Assembly: GCA_021323165.1 (NCBI GenBank)
Contig: JAJTCJ010000032.1
Span: 1 to 53,324 of the forward strand
Length of the DNA: 53,324 nt
Direction: 5' to 3'
DNA from: Bacteroidota bacterium
GTDB lineage: Bacteria; Bacteroidota; Bacteroidia; 2-12-FULL-35-15
Below are positions 9,374 through 18,867 of this stretch, one piece after another (the stretch's first letter is position 1; every line of letters begins with the position of its first letter). The notes under the pieces are model-generated. The model worked only from the letters and a program-made list of their open reading frames with translations, had not been told where the DNA came from and searched no databases. The position numbers and the translations under genes were made by a program.

Positions 9374-9528
9374 AAGAAAGTATTTAGAGGTTAATATTTA
9401 TTAATCGCTTATTAGATGACAAGAAATATACCTGAGCGGTGATAATTGGATGCGTAAATAGGGTAGTTGTTTTTACAAAAGCCAGGATGCGCTGACTGTG
9501 AAAATTTTTCCACGGAAGCTTTGGAAAT

Positions 9529-11151
9529 TTAATCTTTTGCTGCGCTGTTATTTATCGCTATGTAATAATGTGCATTTTCATCTCTGTCAGTCAGCATTGA
9601 TCTGATCTCTGTAAATTTCAGATCATCAATCCGGCTGTGAAGTTCATGAAGCTGATCAGTGTTTAAGATCAATACAACAGGATCATGGCTTGTATAGCGG
9701 GTTTGTATTGCATCGAGATTCGTTTCCTCTTTAACGTCTTTAAATGTTGAGCCGAGATAAAAAGGCAGACTTGGAGGATGTCCTTGGGTATTAGCAATAA
9801 GGACTGAGCTTTCAGAAATAGCATGTACTCTTGCAAAATCCGCTATTCGTTTAGAACCATTTTTTAGCTGATCCGCCTGAGGAAGAAGAATTCCCCAAAC
9901 GAGGATCTGAAACAAAATGTTTGTTCCCAATAATAATTTAATGAACTGATGTGATCTTAGATTGAATAATGTAAGCAGAGCGCCAATTAACAATAAAGAG
10001 GATGCTATAGTGAATGTTGTTCTTATTTCTGGGGGGACATCAATGAGATAGGGTGCAGCCATTAAAGACGCATAGATGATCAGGATAAAAAAATAATGAC
10101 CGATGATCAATCCACCTGCAGGTATATTCTTGTTGTCAAAAAAGAACAGGATCTCTTTTCCGATAAGTATAGCAAGAGGTATGTGTGCCGCTATAACATA
10201 TGCCGGAAGCTTGCTTGGCGACCATTCATAGAGGAACCAACCTGAAATGAACCAGGTGCTTAATAAAAAAGGAACACCTTTATCTTTCCTGAAGATATCA
10301 CTTCCGGCTCTCCAGAATGCTTTTGGTAGGAACATAAAGTAAGGAATGAAGAAAACAAACATACTTAGAAGATGTGTTCCCGGGGGGCCGGTTTGGCCTA
10401 AAACACTGCTGTTTACACGTTTTAATATGTACCAATCGATAAGCCAGGTAATGAAGACACCACCGTCCTTCTGATTAACTAAATACCCCCAGATGAAAAG
10501 CGGTAGACAAGCCAAAGGAAGAAAGAACCATGGGTGCATACTGAAAAGATTCTTTCTGTTTGGATGAAAAATAAAAAGAAGTACAGCGAAAACACCTGTG
10601 AATAAAACAATAGGAGGGCCTTTGGTTAATAAGGCTAAACTAAATGCAATCCAGAAAGCGATGTTCCATTTTACGGAACGTTGCTGGATTATATTCAGCA
10701 ATGCAAATGCACAAACGGTGGAAAAGAAAAGAAGAGTAGCATCTGTAACTGAAATCTTCGCAAGACTCGGAATAAATAAAGAAGTACTTAAAACTACAAC
10801 GCTAAGAAATGCTGTTCGTTTTCCGAATAAAGATTTTCCTGCGAAGTACATCAACAGATAAGTTGAAAAAAGAAATAATGCAGAAGGGAATCGAACACTG
10901 AATTCATTGATTCCAAAAAGTAAATAGCTGAGACAAATATCCCAGAAATGCAAAGGAGTTTTTCTGTGTATCTCAGACCAGATAAAATCAGGAATTAGCC
11001 AATTTCCTGATTGAAGCATTCCTCTTGAGAAGCCTGCATAAGCAGCTTCATCCTGGTCCCACAAACTTACATTGCCATTGTTTATGAGAACAAGTATAGC
11101 AAGAAGTAGAAAATACAGAAGTGGTATATGCTGCTTGTATCTGTCTAACAT
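9529..11151 (-). CDS. GT39/ArnT-like glycosyltransferase, membrane bound
   Basis: 540 residues, ATG start. It is a polytopic membrane protein with about 12 hydrophobic segments. The first periplasmic loop carries the acidic pair D34-E35 in WDQDEAAYAG, as in GT-C fold dolichyl/polyprenyl-phosphate sugar transferases (PMT, ArnT). HRKTPLHFW and the GTHLLS loop also suit the family. Residues after ~430 form a soluble C-terminal domain. Such enzymes move a sugar from a polyprenyl-phosphate donor to lipid A, protein or glycan on the outer face of the inner membrane. The acceptor cannot be read from the sequence. It is 24 bases downstream of the dipeptidyl peptidase gene on the same strand. The gap 9374-9528 before the DUF2231 gene holds nothing I recognise. 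Confidence 0.85.
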   Translation of the reverse strand: MLDRYKQHIPLLYFLLLAILVLINNGNVSLWDQDEAAYAGFSRGMLQSGNWLIPDFIWSEIHRKTPLHFWDICLSYLLFGINEFSVRFPSALFLFSTYLLMYFAGKSLFGKRTAFLSVVVLSTSLFIPSLAKISVTDATLLFFSTVCAFALLNIIQQRSVKWNIAFWIAFSLALLTKGPPIVLFTGVFAVLLFIFHPNRKNLFSMHPWFFLPLACLPLFIWGYLVNQKDGGVFITWLIDWYILKRVNSSVLGQTGPPGTHLLSMFVFFIPYFMFLPKAFWRAGSDIFRKDKGVPFLLSTWFISGWFLYEWSPSKLPAYVIAAHIPLAILIGKEILFFFDNKNIPAGGLIIGHYFFILIIYASLMAAPYLIDVPPEIRTTFTIASSLLLIGALLTLFNLRSHQFIKLLLGTNILFQILVWGILLPQADQLKNGSKRIADFARVHAISESSVLIANTQGHPPSLPFYLGSTFKDVKEETNLDAIQTRYTSHDPVVLILNTDQLHELHSRIDDLKFTEIRSMLTDRDENAHYYIAINNSAAKD

Positions 11152-11175
11152 AATATATTATTAGGCCTATTAAAC

Positions 11176-13311
11176 TTAAAGATTCTGCATAAAATAATCA
11201 GTCACTTTCTGATAAAGATGCTCACGATCTTTTCCAAGTACATTGTGTTCATGTCCCGGATAAACAAAATAATCAATTTGTTTCTTTTTGTCAACGCAGG
11301 CTTTAAGAAACATCATGCTATGCTGCCAAACAACTACAGGATCCTGGGTTCCATGGATGATAAGCAATTTGCCTTTTAGATTATCGATGTAATCAATAGT
11401 ACGTGATTCTTTATATCCTTCAGGATTTTCCTGAGGAGTATCCATATAGCGTTCAGTATACATAATTTCATAATACTGCCAATCGATAACAGGTCCTCCG
11501 GCTGCAGCAGCTTTAAAAATATCAGGATAACGAGTCATGATACTTGTTGTCATGAAACCTCCATAGCTCCATCCGAATAAGCCCATGCGGTTTGCATCAA
11601 CATATTTTTGTGATTTTAAATATTCAATCCCAACAAGCACACCCACATGACGGAATATTGCCTGTTCAAAAGCTAATCCACGATTCGCACTTCCTCTTCC
11701 GTCTATTGTAAATACTACAAATCCACGTTCAGCCATGTACTGGAACCACAGATCTCCTCCGCCATTCCATGTATTATTGATCATCTGCGCACCCGGACCA
11801 TTGTATAAATAAACTATCGTTGGATATTTTTTCGTTGAATCAAAATCCACCGGTTTGAAAAGCCTGCAATAAAGGTCGTCTCCGCTTTCGCTTTTAAGAG
11901 TGAAGATTGACATCTTACCGAGCTTATAATCTTTTATTGGATTAGGAGCATCAAATATTGTTTTAGATGATTTTCCATTTGTGCTTTTTAAATAAATTGT
12001 TCTTGGTGTTTCAGTACTCTGATATTGATCCAGAAAATAAGTTCCTTTGGAGTTAAGTGTAATTGTGTGAGTTCCATCATTGGCAGTAAGCTTAGTGACC
12101 GAACCTTTTTTAAGATCAACGCTATAAAAATTACGGGTGATACCGCTTTCTGCTGTTGATGAGTAAAATGCTTTGCTGCCTTTTAAGTCGAAACCTGCAA
12201 GATCCGTTACTATCCATTTACCTTTCGTAAGCTGTTTAATCAGTTTACCTGAAATGTCATACAGATATAAATGGTTGTAACCATCGCGTTCACTTTGCCA
12301 GATAAACTGTGAAGGGTTGTTTGGAACAAACACCAATGGATGCATTGGATGAACGTACTTATCGTGTGTTTCTTCAAAAAGTGTTTTTTCAAATAAGCCG
12401 GTGACTGCGCTGTAAGAATTCAGCCACAAATGATTTTGTTCCCTGTTAAGAACAGCGATGTAAATGTGCTGCTCATTCGGGCTCCAGGCAATGTTTGTAA
12501 GATATTGTTCTTTAGGTTCTCCTGTTTTAATAAAGACTGTGTTGCCGGAAGAAACATTATAAATACCAACAGTAACTTCATGACTTTTTTCTCCCGCCAT
12601 CGGATATTTTATGTTTGTATTTGCAGCGGGTTTGGCTGCCCAGTCAATGATAGGATAATCAGTAACCATTGTCTGATCCATTCTATAGAACGCAAGAAGA
12701 GTCCCTGAAGGTGACCAGTAAGTGCCTTTAGTAATTCCAAATTCATCACGGTGAACTGACTGTCCGTTCACTATATTTTCATTCTGTTCATTGGTTACAA
12801 TAAGCTGATTGTTCCCGTCAAAAACAAAGAGATTGTTCTTAATAGTGTAAGCCATATAATCAGTCTTGTCTGCAATGTCTTTATTAGCCGCCTCATTAAG
12901 GAATTCCTTTGGAGAAACTGCACTTGCTTTTTTTGTTTTAAGGTCATACTGAATCAGTTTTTTTTCAGATTCAAATGTGAACTGATCCGAGTTTTTCCAG
13001 CGAATTAAAGGAAAAGCTTTCAGCTGTTTTTCTGCTCCATCAGTGAGCGCAGAATTAAGCTGAGACAAAGAAACAACATCCTTTAAAGCATTGCCTTCCG
13101 CTGTTCCTGTTACAAGCACATCCTCTGAGTTCTTATTGTCGATATAATAGTAAGTGTCCGTGTTTTTTATCCAGGCAAGCTGTTTTAATCTCGCTGGAGC
13201 AAGAGATGTTTTTTGTTTAACAACAGCTTCTTCCATTGTAAGAAGTTTAGATTGCGCAAAAATGATATCAGATGCAAATAAAAGAGAAATGAGTAATAAA
13301 AACTTTTTCAT
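11176..13311 (-). CDS. Dipeptidyl peptidase IV, S9B family
   Basis: 711 residues, ATG start with a signal peptide (MKKFLLLISLLFASDIIFAQ), so periplasmic. Residues ~90-440 are the eight-bladed DPP-IV propeller region, with GTYWSPSGTLLAFYRMDQT and WQSERDGYNHLYLYD motifs. The alpha/beta-hydrolase domain holds the catalytic serine S582 in GWSYGG, D657 in HGTQDPV and the probable catalytic H689 in GHEHNV. The acidic DPP-IV-type substrate-binding motif appears as RMDQ rather than the classic double Glu, which I could not place with certainty. The enzyme removes N-terminal dipeptides, usually X-Pro or X-Ala. Length matches Bacteroidota DPP-IV (700-730). It begins downstream of the metG terminator, so it likely has its own promoter. 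Confidence 0.93.
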   Translation of the reverse strand: MKKFLLLISLLFASDIIFAQSKLLTMEEAVVKQKTSLAPARLKQLAWIKNTDTYYYIDNKNSEDVLVTGTAEGNALKDVVSLSQLNSALTDGAEKQLKAFPLIRWKNSDQFTFESEKKLIQYDLKTKKASAVSPKEFLNEAANKDIADKTDYMAYTIKNNLFVFDGNNQLIVTNEQNENIVNGQSVHRDEFGITKGTYWSPSGTLLAFYRMDQTMVTDYPIIDWAAKPAANTNIKYPMAGEKSHEVTVGIYNVSSGNTVFIKTGEPKEQYLTNIAWSPNEQHIYIAVLNREQNHLWLNSYSAVTGLFEKTLFEETHDKYVHPMHPLVFVPNNPSQFIWQSERDGYNHLYLYDISGKLIKQLTKGKWIVTDLAGFDLKGSKAFYSSTAESGITRNFYSVDLKKGSVTKLTANDGTHTITLNSKGTYFLDQYQSTETPRTIYLKSTNGKSSKTIFDAPNPIKDYKLGKMSIFTLKSESGDDLYCRLFKPVDFDSTKKYPTIVYLYNGPGAQMINNTWNGGGDLWFQYMAERGFVVFTIDGRGSANRGLAFEQAIFRHVGVLVGIEYLKSQKYVDANRMGLFGWSYGGFMTTSIMTRYPDIFKAAAAGGPVIDWQYYEIMYTERYMDTPQENPEGYKESRTIDYIDNLKGKLLIIHGTQDPVVVWQHSMMFLKACVDKKKQIDYFVYPGHEHNVLGKDREHLYQKVTDYFMQNL

Positions 13312-13321
13312 GGATTCGGAT

Positions 13322-13356
13322 TTAAAATAAAAGAGCGCACTTGAGATGCACTCTTT
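13322..13356 (-). terminator. Rho-independent terminator after metG
   Basis: On the minus strand AAAGAGTGCA pairs with TGCGCTCTTT (13330-13356, 7-base loop), followed by a T-rich tract TTTTATTTT. One pair is a U-G wobble that exists only in the minus-strand transcript, which supports termination of metG. Confidence 0.7.
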
Positions 13357-13425
13357 AAAAATAGTACTTAGTATCGGTATGTATTCATTTTTAGTATTAT
13401 CGGTTTCAATCAGAGATAAATGGTT

Positions 13426-15462
13426 TTACTTGATCGCACCGCCATTATTCATATCCGGCTTAGTCGGAGCAACAAAGCTCAATTCACCTTTATTGTTTTC
13501 GGCCATGAGTATCATTCCCTGACTTTCTATTCCCTTGATCTTTCTTGGTGCAAGATTTACAAGAATACTTACCTGCTGCCCGATAATATCTTCAGGCTTA
13601 TATGATCCGGCAATACCGGAAACAACCGTACGCTGATCAATACCTGTATCAATAAGAAGTTTCAATAATTTATCAGTCTTAGGGACACGTTCCGCTTCCA
13701 GGATAGTTCCTACACGAATATCCATTTTGGAGAAATCGTCAAACGAAGTTTCTCCTTTTGCGGGTTCGATTGCAGTTGATTTTTCCAACTCGTTCTGTTT
13801 TTTTGAATCTTCTAATTTCTGAACCTGAGCCACAATAGTTTCATCCTCTACTTTTTCAAAAAGTAAACTGGCTGTATTTATCTGATGTCCGGGTAAGAGT
13901 AAATTTGTGCGGGTTGCATCTTTCCATTTAAGTCCTTCATTCAAATTTAACATCAGGCTAAGTTTCTTTGATGTGAAAGGTAGGAATGGTTCCATTAAAA
14001 CAGCAAGATTCGAAGAAATCTGTAAAGAGATATTCATGATTGTCTGAACACGCTTTGCATCTGATTTAATAAGATTCCATGGTTCATTATCTGCAAGGTA
14101 TTTATTACCTGCACGGGCAAGATTCATTAATTCTCCAAGTGCTTCGCGAAAGCGATATTGTTCTATGCTTGCTGCAATTTTTGCAGGGAACTTACTGATC
14201 TCATCAAGTAATAGAAGATCAGTCTTTGTGTATTCAGAAGCATCCGGAACTTTTCCCTCATAATATTTATGAGTGAGTACAAGTGTTCGGTTCACAAAAT
14301 TTCCAAGAATGGCAACAAGCTCGTTATTGTTTTTAGCCTGAAAATCTTTCCAGGTAAAATCATTGTCTTTTGTTTCAGGTGCATTCGCACAAAGCGTGTA
14401 GCGAAGAACATCCTGTTTGTCTTTAAATTCAAGAAGGTATTCATGAAGCCATACTGCCCAGTTACGAGAAGTGGATATCTTGTCACCTTCAAGATTTAAA
14501 AATTCATTTGCCGGTACATTTTCAGGAACGATATAAGATCCTTCAGCCATCAGCATTGCAGGGAAAATAATACAATGAAAAACTATATTGTCTTTTCCGA
14601 TAAAATGAACGAGCTTCGTTTCTTTGTCCTTCCAGTATTTTTCCCAATCCGGTGTAAGTTCTTTGGTTGCTGAAATGTAGCCGATAGGCGCATCAAACCA
14701 AACATATAATACTTTTCCTTCAGCATCAGGAATAGGAACCTTTACTCCCCAATCAAGATCGCGTGTCATTGCACGGGGCTGTAAACCTGAATTTAGCCAG
14801 CTTTTACATTGACCGTATACATTTGATTTCCATTCCTTGTGAGAGTCTATGTAAGCTTCGATCTGAGGCTGCATCTTATCAAGCGGCAGAAACCAGTTCT
14901 TGGTTTTTTTCAGAACAGGCTTTTCGCCCGATAAAGTAGATCTGGGATTTATCAATTCGGTCGGACTCAATGACGTTCCGCATTTTTCACATTGATCTCC
15001 GTATGCATTGTCGTTGCCGCATTTTGGGCATGTTCCTATTATATAACGATCTGCAAGGAACTGATTTGCTTTCTCATCAAAATATTGTTCGGTGATTTCT
15101 TCATTAAATACACCTTTATCATAAAGTGTTTTAAAGAATGTTGATGCCGTTTCATGATGAACTTTGGAAGAGGTACGGGAGTAAATATCAAATGAGATTC
15201 CGAATTCTTTGAAAGAATCACCCATGATCTTATTGTATTTATCCACTACCTGCTGAGGAGTAACGCCTTCCTTCTTTGCCTTGATTGTAATAGGCACTCC
15301 ATGTTCATCAGAACCGCAGATGAACTTAACATCTTCACCTTTTGAGCGAAGGTAACGCACATAAATATCTGCGGGTAAATAACACCCAGCAAGATGTCCG
15401 ATATGAACCGGTCCGTTTGCATAAGGTAAAGCTGCTGTAACTGTATGTCTCTTAAAATTCAA
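13426..15462 (-). CDS. metG: Methionine--tRNA ligase
   Basis: 678 residues. The class I HIGH signature is H20-I-G-H23 in [10 protein letters not shown]. The zinc knuckle is [18 protein letters not shown] at about residues 140-160. The KMSKS-equivalent loop reads DKISTSRNW, a form common in MetRS. Residues ~565-678 are the C-terminal tRNA-binding/dimerisation domain ([18 protein letters not shown]...). The enzyme charges tRNA-Met and is essential. The only start consistent with the family N-terminus ([16 protein letters not shown]) is TTG at 15462; the upstream frame meets a TAA at 15475-15477 with no ATG. That start lies inside a 15-base direct repeat. A terminator follows the gene. Confidence 0.97.
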   Translation of the reverse strand: MNFKRHTVTAALPYANGPVHIGHLAGCYLPADIYVRYLRSKGEDVKFICGSDEHGVPITIKAKKEGVTPQQVVDKYNKIMGDSFKEFGISFDIYSRTSSKVHHETASTFFKTLYDKGVFNEEITEQYFDEKANQFLADRYIIGTCPKCGNDNAYGDQCEKCGTSLSPTELINPRSTLSGEKPVLKKTKNWFLPLDKMQPQIEAYIDSHKEWKSNVYGQCKSWLNSGLQPRAMTRDLDWGVKVPIPDAEGKVLYVWFDAPIGYISATKELTPDWEKYWKDKETKLVHFIGKDNIVFHCIIFPAMLMAEGSYIVPENVPANEFLNLEGDKISTSRNWAVWLHEYLLEFKDKQDVLRYTLCANAPETKDNDFTWKDFQAKNNNELVAILGNFVNRTLVLTHKYYEGKVPDASEYTKTDLLLLDEISKFPAKIAASIEQYRFREALGELMNLARAGNKYLADNEPWNLIKSDAKRVQTIMNISLQISSNLAVLMEPFLPFTSKKLSLMLNLNEGLKWKDATRTNLLLPGHQINTASLLFEKVEDETIVAQVQKLEDSKKQNELEKSTAIEPAKGETSFDDFSKMDIRVGTILEAERVPKTDKLLKLLIDTGIDQRTVVSGIAGSYKPEDIIGQQVSILVNLAPRKIKGIESQGMILMAENNKGELSFVAPTKPDMNNGGAIK

Positions 15463-15489
15463 AAGTCTATAAGTTTAAAATTCAAAAGT
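15452..15489. repeat. 15-bp direct repeat across the metG start
   Basis: TTAAAATTCAAAAGT occurs at 15452-15466 and again at 15475-15489. The first copy contains the TTG start of metG. Further CAAAAG/CTTTTG words follow up to 15550, so the metG-LD-carboxypeptidase intergenic stretch is low in complexity. Confidence 0.8.
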
Positions 15490-15603
15490 TCATTCGCCTG
15501 TTATGAATAGTCATTACAAAACTTTTGACTTTCACTCTTTTGACTTAGAACTTATTAGTAAATTGCGGACTAAGATAAGAATTTGTACTGATTTACTGTT
15601 AAA

Positions 15604-16491
15604 ATGACTACACCATCCTACTTAAAAAAAGGCGATAGAATCGGCATCGTGGCATGCGCCCGAAAGATCTCAAAAGAAGAGCTTCAGCCGGCTTGTGATA
15701 TGTTTAAGGCGATGGGCCTGGAAGTTGTTTTTGGAAGGAATCTTTTTAAAGAAGATCATCAGTTTTCAGGGACCGATGCTGAACGTGCGGAAGATCTGCA
15801 AGTAATGCTTAATGATTCATCCATTAAAGCAGTAATAAGTGCGAGGGGTGGTTATGGGACGGTTCGTATCATTGATAAGATTGATTTTACTCAGTTCAAA
15901 AAAAATCCTAAATGGATCGTGGGATACAGCGATATCACTGTGCTTCACTCACATATTCATAATTTAGGAATTGAAACAATTCATGCAACAATGCCTATTA
16001 ACTTCAGTAAAAATGGCGAAGCTGTTGAAACTTTACAAAAGGCTTTATTCGGAGAAAAATTAAACTACGAAGTTGAATCTAATTCATTGAACAGAAAAGG
16101 GAATGCAGAAGGAGAGCTTGTTGGTGGTAATCTTTCACTATTGTATGCATTGAATGGAAGCGGATCAGATATTGATACAAAAGGTAAGATACTTTTTATC
16201 GAGGATCTTGATGAATATTTATATCACATTGATCGGATGATGATCAGTATGAAACGAAGCGGAAAGCTGGAAGGCTTGAAAGGACTTATTGTTGGCGGCA
16301 TGTCGGATATGAAAGATAATCTTGTTCCTTTTGGCAAAAAAGCTGAAGAAATAATTTTGGATGCTGTGAAGGAATATGATTTTCCTGTAGCTTTTAATTT
16401 TCCTGCAGGGCATATCGATCGAAATTTAGCCTTGATCTTTGGAAGAAAAGTAAGGTTTGAAGTGGGAAATAACTCGCGGCTGTTTTTTTAG
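15604..16491 (+). CDS. LD-carboxypeptidase, peptidase S66 family
   Basis: 295 residues, ATG start, no signal peptide. The S66 catalytic triad is readable as S109 in GYSDIT, E200 in IEDLDEYLYHIDRM and H270 in PAGHIDRN. RGGYGTVRI, another family motif, lies at 81-89. S66 enzymes (LdcA, MccF) cleave the L,D-bond of muropeptide tetrapeptides during cell-wall recycling, or detoxify microcin C-like compounds. Length and triad suit LdcA, which acts in the cytoplasm. It is divergent from metG and convergent with the SRPBCC gene, so it is probably transcribed alone. Confidence 0.93.
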   Translation: MTTPSYLKKGDRIGIVACARKISKEELQPACDMFKAMGLEVVFGRNLFKEDHQFSGTDAERAEDLQVMLNDSSIKAVISARGGYGTVRIIDKIDFTQFKKNPKWIVGYSDITVLHSHIHNLGIETIHATMPINFSKNGEAVETLQKALFGEKLNYEVESNSLNRKGNAEGELVGGNLSLLYALNGSGSDIDTKGKILFIEDLDEYLYHIDRMMISMKRSGKLEGLKGLIVGGMSDMKDNLVPFGKKAEEIILDAVKEYDFPVAFNFPAGHIDRNLALIFGRKVRFEVGNNSRLFF

Positions 16492-16500
16492 TGACGCACT

Positions 16501-16938
16501 CTATTTACTTTCAAGGATTCTTTTTAGATTGATCAGATCTTTTGTGTTAGCTTTTTTCATCATAAAGGACATCAAAGGAGCCAATAATTTAGAGAATCCT
16601 GTTGGATTACCTTTATTTCTCAATGTCATTTTTGTTTTGTTGTTCTCAATTGCGGTCCAGGTATAAGTTGTTTCCATTGGAAAAGGGCCTTCTGCTGTTC
16701 GCATTACTAGTTTTTGATTCAGGATAAGCTCTGTAAATTCATAAGTATATTCCAGCTTCTTCCCAAGGAAATGAGCTACAAATGCTACTTGCGATCCCAC
16801 AGTTAAGGGTCTTGATGTTTTCCATTCAGCAGATTTTATATTAACATACCATTCCGGTGCATTGTCAGGGTTACCAGCATATTGAGCAACTACTTCAACC
16901 GGCTTATTAATGATGATTTCTGTAAATACGTCTACCAT
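16501..16938 (-). CDS. SRPBCC family protein (START-like fold)
   Basis: 145 residues, ATG start. The order [27 protein letters not shown], then a [10 protein letters not shown] strand, TYEFTE and the C-terminal helix [18 protein letters not shown] is that of polyketide-cyclase/dehydrase-like SRPBCC proteins. These form a cavity for hydrophobic ligands, but the ligand and role of this subgroup are unknown. It ends 9 bases from the convergent LD-carboxypeptidase stop. The small secreted-protein gene is 24 bases upstream on the same strand, so the two may be one transcript. Confidence 0.82.
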   Translation of the reverse strand: MVDVFTEIIINKPVEVVAQYAGNPDNAPEWYVNIKSAEWKTSRPLTVGSQVAFVAHFLGKKLEYTYEFTELILNQKLVMRTAEGPFPMETTYTWTAIENNKTKMTLRNKGNPTGFSKLLAPLMSFMMKKANTKDLINLKRILESK

Positions 16939-16962
16939 TGAGTAATGTTCTTTAATTAAATT

Positions 16963-17475
16963 CTATTTCTTTCCGAAATAATCTTCATCAAGCTTGTAAT
17001 TGGAAACAACAATTGTGGGAGTACCTTTTACTTTAAAAACATAGTAATACACCTTGTCTTTGTTAAAGTAATTCACATCATTATATTTCGGGCTTTTAAA
17101 TGTACGTTCGTCTTTAAAGAAGTTAACCATCTGCTTGTATACATCATCGAAGTTGTCCGAATAGCTGTTCTTACTTCCGCTTATAAAAGAAACTTCAGCA
17201 ATCTGTTTTGAACCATCGATCTTCGAAAGTACCATGATCTCACCAATGTCTTTTGTTCGGTCGGTTTGATTGGAATAATAAGTAGAGCCCTGCATTAAAG
17301 CATTCTCGGCCTTTTGAAAATTCCTGTCGATCAGAGAAAAATGTTTTTTTGTCAGTTCATCCGTAGTAGTTGTTCTGGAATAGGACATGCAGTTTTTAAT
17401 GAATCCAAAAGGCATTAACTGAGCGAAGGATAAATTGCTGAAGCAGATACAAATTATAAAAAGCTTAATTTTCAT
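16963..17475 (-). CDS. Secreted protein of unknown function
   Basis: 170 residues, ATG start. MKIKLFIICICFSNLSFAQ is a signal peptide, so the product is periplasmic or outer-membrane associated. The mature part is small, Lys/Tyr-rich and without a motif I recognise. Segments such as KIDGSKQIAEVSFIS and KDKVYYYVFKVKGTPTIVV suggest a beta-rich fold. A strong terminator for the preceding DUF4412 gene lies 20 bases upstream, so it needs its own promoter or read-through. The SRPBCC gene follows after 24 bases. Confidence 0.75.
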   Translation of the reverse strand: MKIKLFIICICFSNLSFAQLMPFGFIKNCMSYSRTTTTDELTKKHFSLIDRNFQKAENALMQGSTYYSNQTDRTKDIGEIMVLSKIDGSKQIAEVSFISGSKNSYSDNFDDVYKQMVNFFKDERTFKSPKYNDVNYFNKDKVYYYVFKVKGTPTIVVSNYKLDEDYFGKK

Positions 17476-17495
17476 AGAAGTGAATTTTGATGATG

Positions 17496-17529
17496 AAAAA
17501 CGCCCTCGTGATTTGCGAGGGCGTTTTTT
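17496..17529 (-). terminator. Rho-independent terminator after the DUF4412 gene
   Basis: A perfect GC-rich stem CGCCCTCG / CGAGGGCG (17501-17508 and 17516-17523, 7-base loop) is flanked by five A and six T, so it extends with A-T pairs and could work in both directions. It lies 22 bases past the end of the DUF4412 gene. Confidence 0.88.
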
Positions 17530-17550
17530 AAGTTGTAAATAAAAAGAATC

Positions 17551-18198
17551 TTATTTCTCGAACTTGTTATAACCTTTCGGGATCTCAAATAAAGCCGGGT
17601 CAAGTTCTTTTTTAGTGATCTTGGTAACTTCTAATTTAGTTGTTTCTTTTCCTGAAAGATCTGTTTGAATAGATAACATTGGGAACATGTTCTTTGTATC
17701 AGGGATCTGTAAAAAATAAACAGATGATTTGTCTTTACGATTCAACTGGCGTAACATCTTTTCAAAGAAAGTAAATTTACCATCTGCTAACCAATAAGTA
17801 ATAATGATTCCTTCTTCCTGGTTAGTCACAGTGTATTCAGTACACTTATATCCCTGAAGGTTTTTTACATTCTGTCCTTTTTTAACAACGCAGCTTCCTT
17901 TAATGGTGGGAGCGGGAGGATTATTGTTTGTCATATAAAGCTTTCTTTCAATGTTTAAAGACATCATGGTTTTAGCTTCCATATCTATAAGGAAAGTACC
18001 TTCCACCTTATGCGATTTCGATCCGATCTCATCAATCTTCACATTATTTCCTTTTACGTAATACACGAAATTGGTCGTGTCTGTTGTGGTTTGTTTTTTA
18101 AATTCAATAACACCTTCAAAAGATTGTGCTGAAGCTGAGAAAGCATAAAGAATAACCATGCTCAGGACTGAAGTGATTTTTAAGAGAGATTTTTTCAT
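17551..18198 (-). CDS. Secreted DUF4412-like protein
   Basis: 215 residues from the ATG at 18198. The open frame continues 57 codons further upstream, but MKKSLLKITSVLSMVILYAFSASAQ is a clean signal peptide starting at 18198, and the upstream codons look non-coding. The mature part begins SFEGVIEFKKQTTTDTTNFVYYVKGNNVKID, followed by SHKVEGTFLIDMEAKTMM, GYKCTEYTVTN and a final DPALFEIPKGYNKFEK. This order is typical of DUF4412/GLPGLI-like periplasmic proteins of Bacteroidota, whose function is unknown. A strong terminator follows, so it is probably monocistronic. Confidence 0.85.
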   Translation of the reverse strand: MKKSLLKITSVLSMVILYAFSASAQSFEGVIEFKKQTTTDTTNFVYYVKGNNVKIDEIGSKSHKVEGTFLIDMEAKTMMSLNIERKLYMTNNNPPAPTIKGSCVVKKGQNVKNLQGYKCTEYTVTNQEEGIIITYWLADGKFTFFEKMLRQLNRKDKSSVYFLQIPDTKNMFPMLSIQTDLSGKETTKLEVTKITKKELDPALFEIPKGYNKFEK

Positions 18199-18415
18199 TT
18201 GTATATAGTTTGTATTTGTTTCTGATTCGTGTTCTGCTAAAATAGTAAAATTTTTAACAGGCCGGCATCCCTTTTCAAAACCCATACCAAAAAATGAAAA
18301 CTTGTGTTTATATTCTGAAAAACACCATATTTGCAGACTACTCCTCAAATTTATTGTTAACGAAGCCACGATGCATTCAATGAAAAGCGTTTAAGCTTCC
18401 GCGTATAAAAATATT

Positions 18416-18778
18416 ATGGCTGAACACAACGAAACAGGAGAGAAAGGTGAAGTGCTTGCTGCAAATTACCTTAAGAACAAAGGTTACACAGTTATGGAAA
18501 CAAACTGGCGTTTTAAAAATCTTGAGGCAGATATTATTGCGATTATTGATGATACAATGGTAGTTGCAGAAGTTAAAACAAGAAAATCGAATTTTTTCGG
18601 TGAACCGGAAACATTCGTAACTAAACAAAAGCAGCGTAATCTTATAAAGGCTGCTAACGAATATGTTGAACGTTACCAGATCGATCTGGAAGTGCGTTTC
18701 GATATCATTTCAGTGATACTGAACAGCAATGGGAACAGTGTTAATCATATCGAGTCGGCTTTTTATCCGCTCGTATAA
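18416..18778 (+). CDS. UPF0102 (YraN-like) family protein
   Basis: 120 residues, ATG start. The UPF0102 pattern is clear: GEKGEVLAANYLKNKGYTVMETNWRF, then E37-A-D39 and E52-V-K54-TR, which form a PD-(D/E)xK nuclease-like core, and a C-terminal VRFDIISV motif. The family is thought to be an endonuclease or Holliday-junction-type DNA-processing protein, but activity is not well proven. Length is normal. It is followed by the pseudouridine synthase gene, which appears to have its own promoter. Confidence 0.92.
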   Translation: MAEHNETGEKGEVLAANYLKNKGYTVMETNWRFKNLEADIIAIIDDTMVVAEVKTRKSNFFGEPETFVTKQKQRNLIKAANEYVERYQIDLEVRFDIISVILNSNGNSVNHIESAFYPLV

Positions 18779-18818
18779 GTTTTCGCTTTGGCTTTTGTTT
18801 GGCTTTTACCTTCTGAAA

Positions 18819-18850
18819 TTGGTTAATACCTGATTTTAAGCCTATCTTTG
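18819..18850 (+). promoter_or_regulatory. Bacteroidota-type promoter for the pseudouridine synthase gene
   Basis: TATCTTTG at 18843-18850 matches the -7 consensus TAnnTTTG exactly, with TTG at 18819-18821 as a -33 element 21 bases upstream. The ATG follows 17 bases after the -7 box. Confidence 0.5.
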
Positions 18851-18867
18851 CAAAAAATTGATCAACA

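Noticed and set aside
17551..18369. Long form of the DUF4412-like gene starting at 18369
   Set aside because: The first 57 codons lack protein-like character and a clean signal peptide begins at the ATG at 18198.
18377..18628. Minus-strand 83-codon frame opposite the YraN-like gene
   Set aside because: It overlaps a conserved family gene and shows no protein features.
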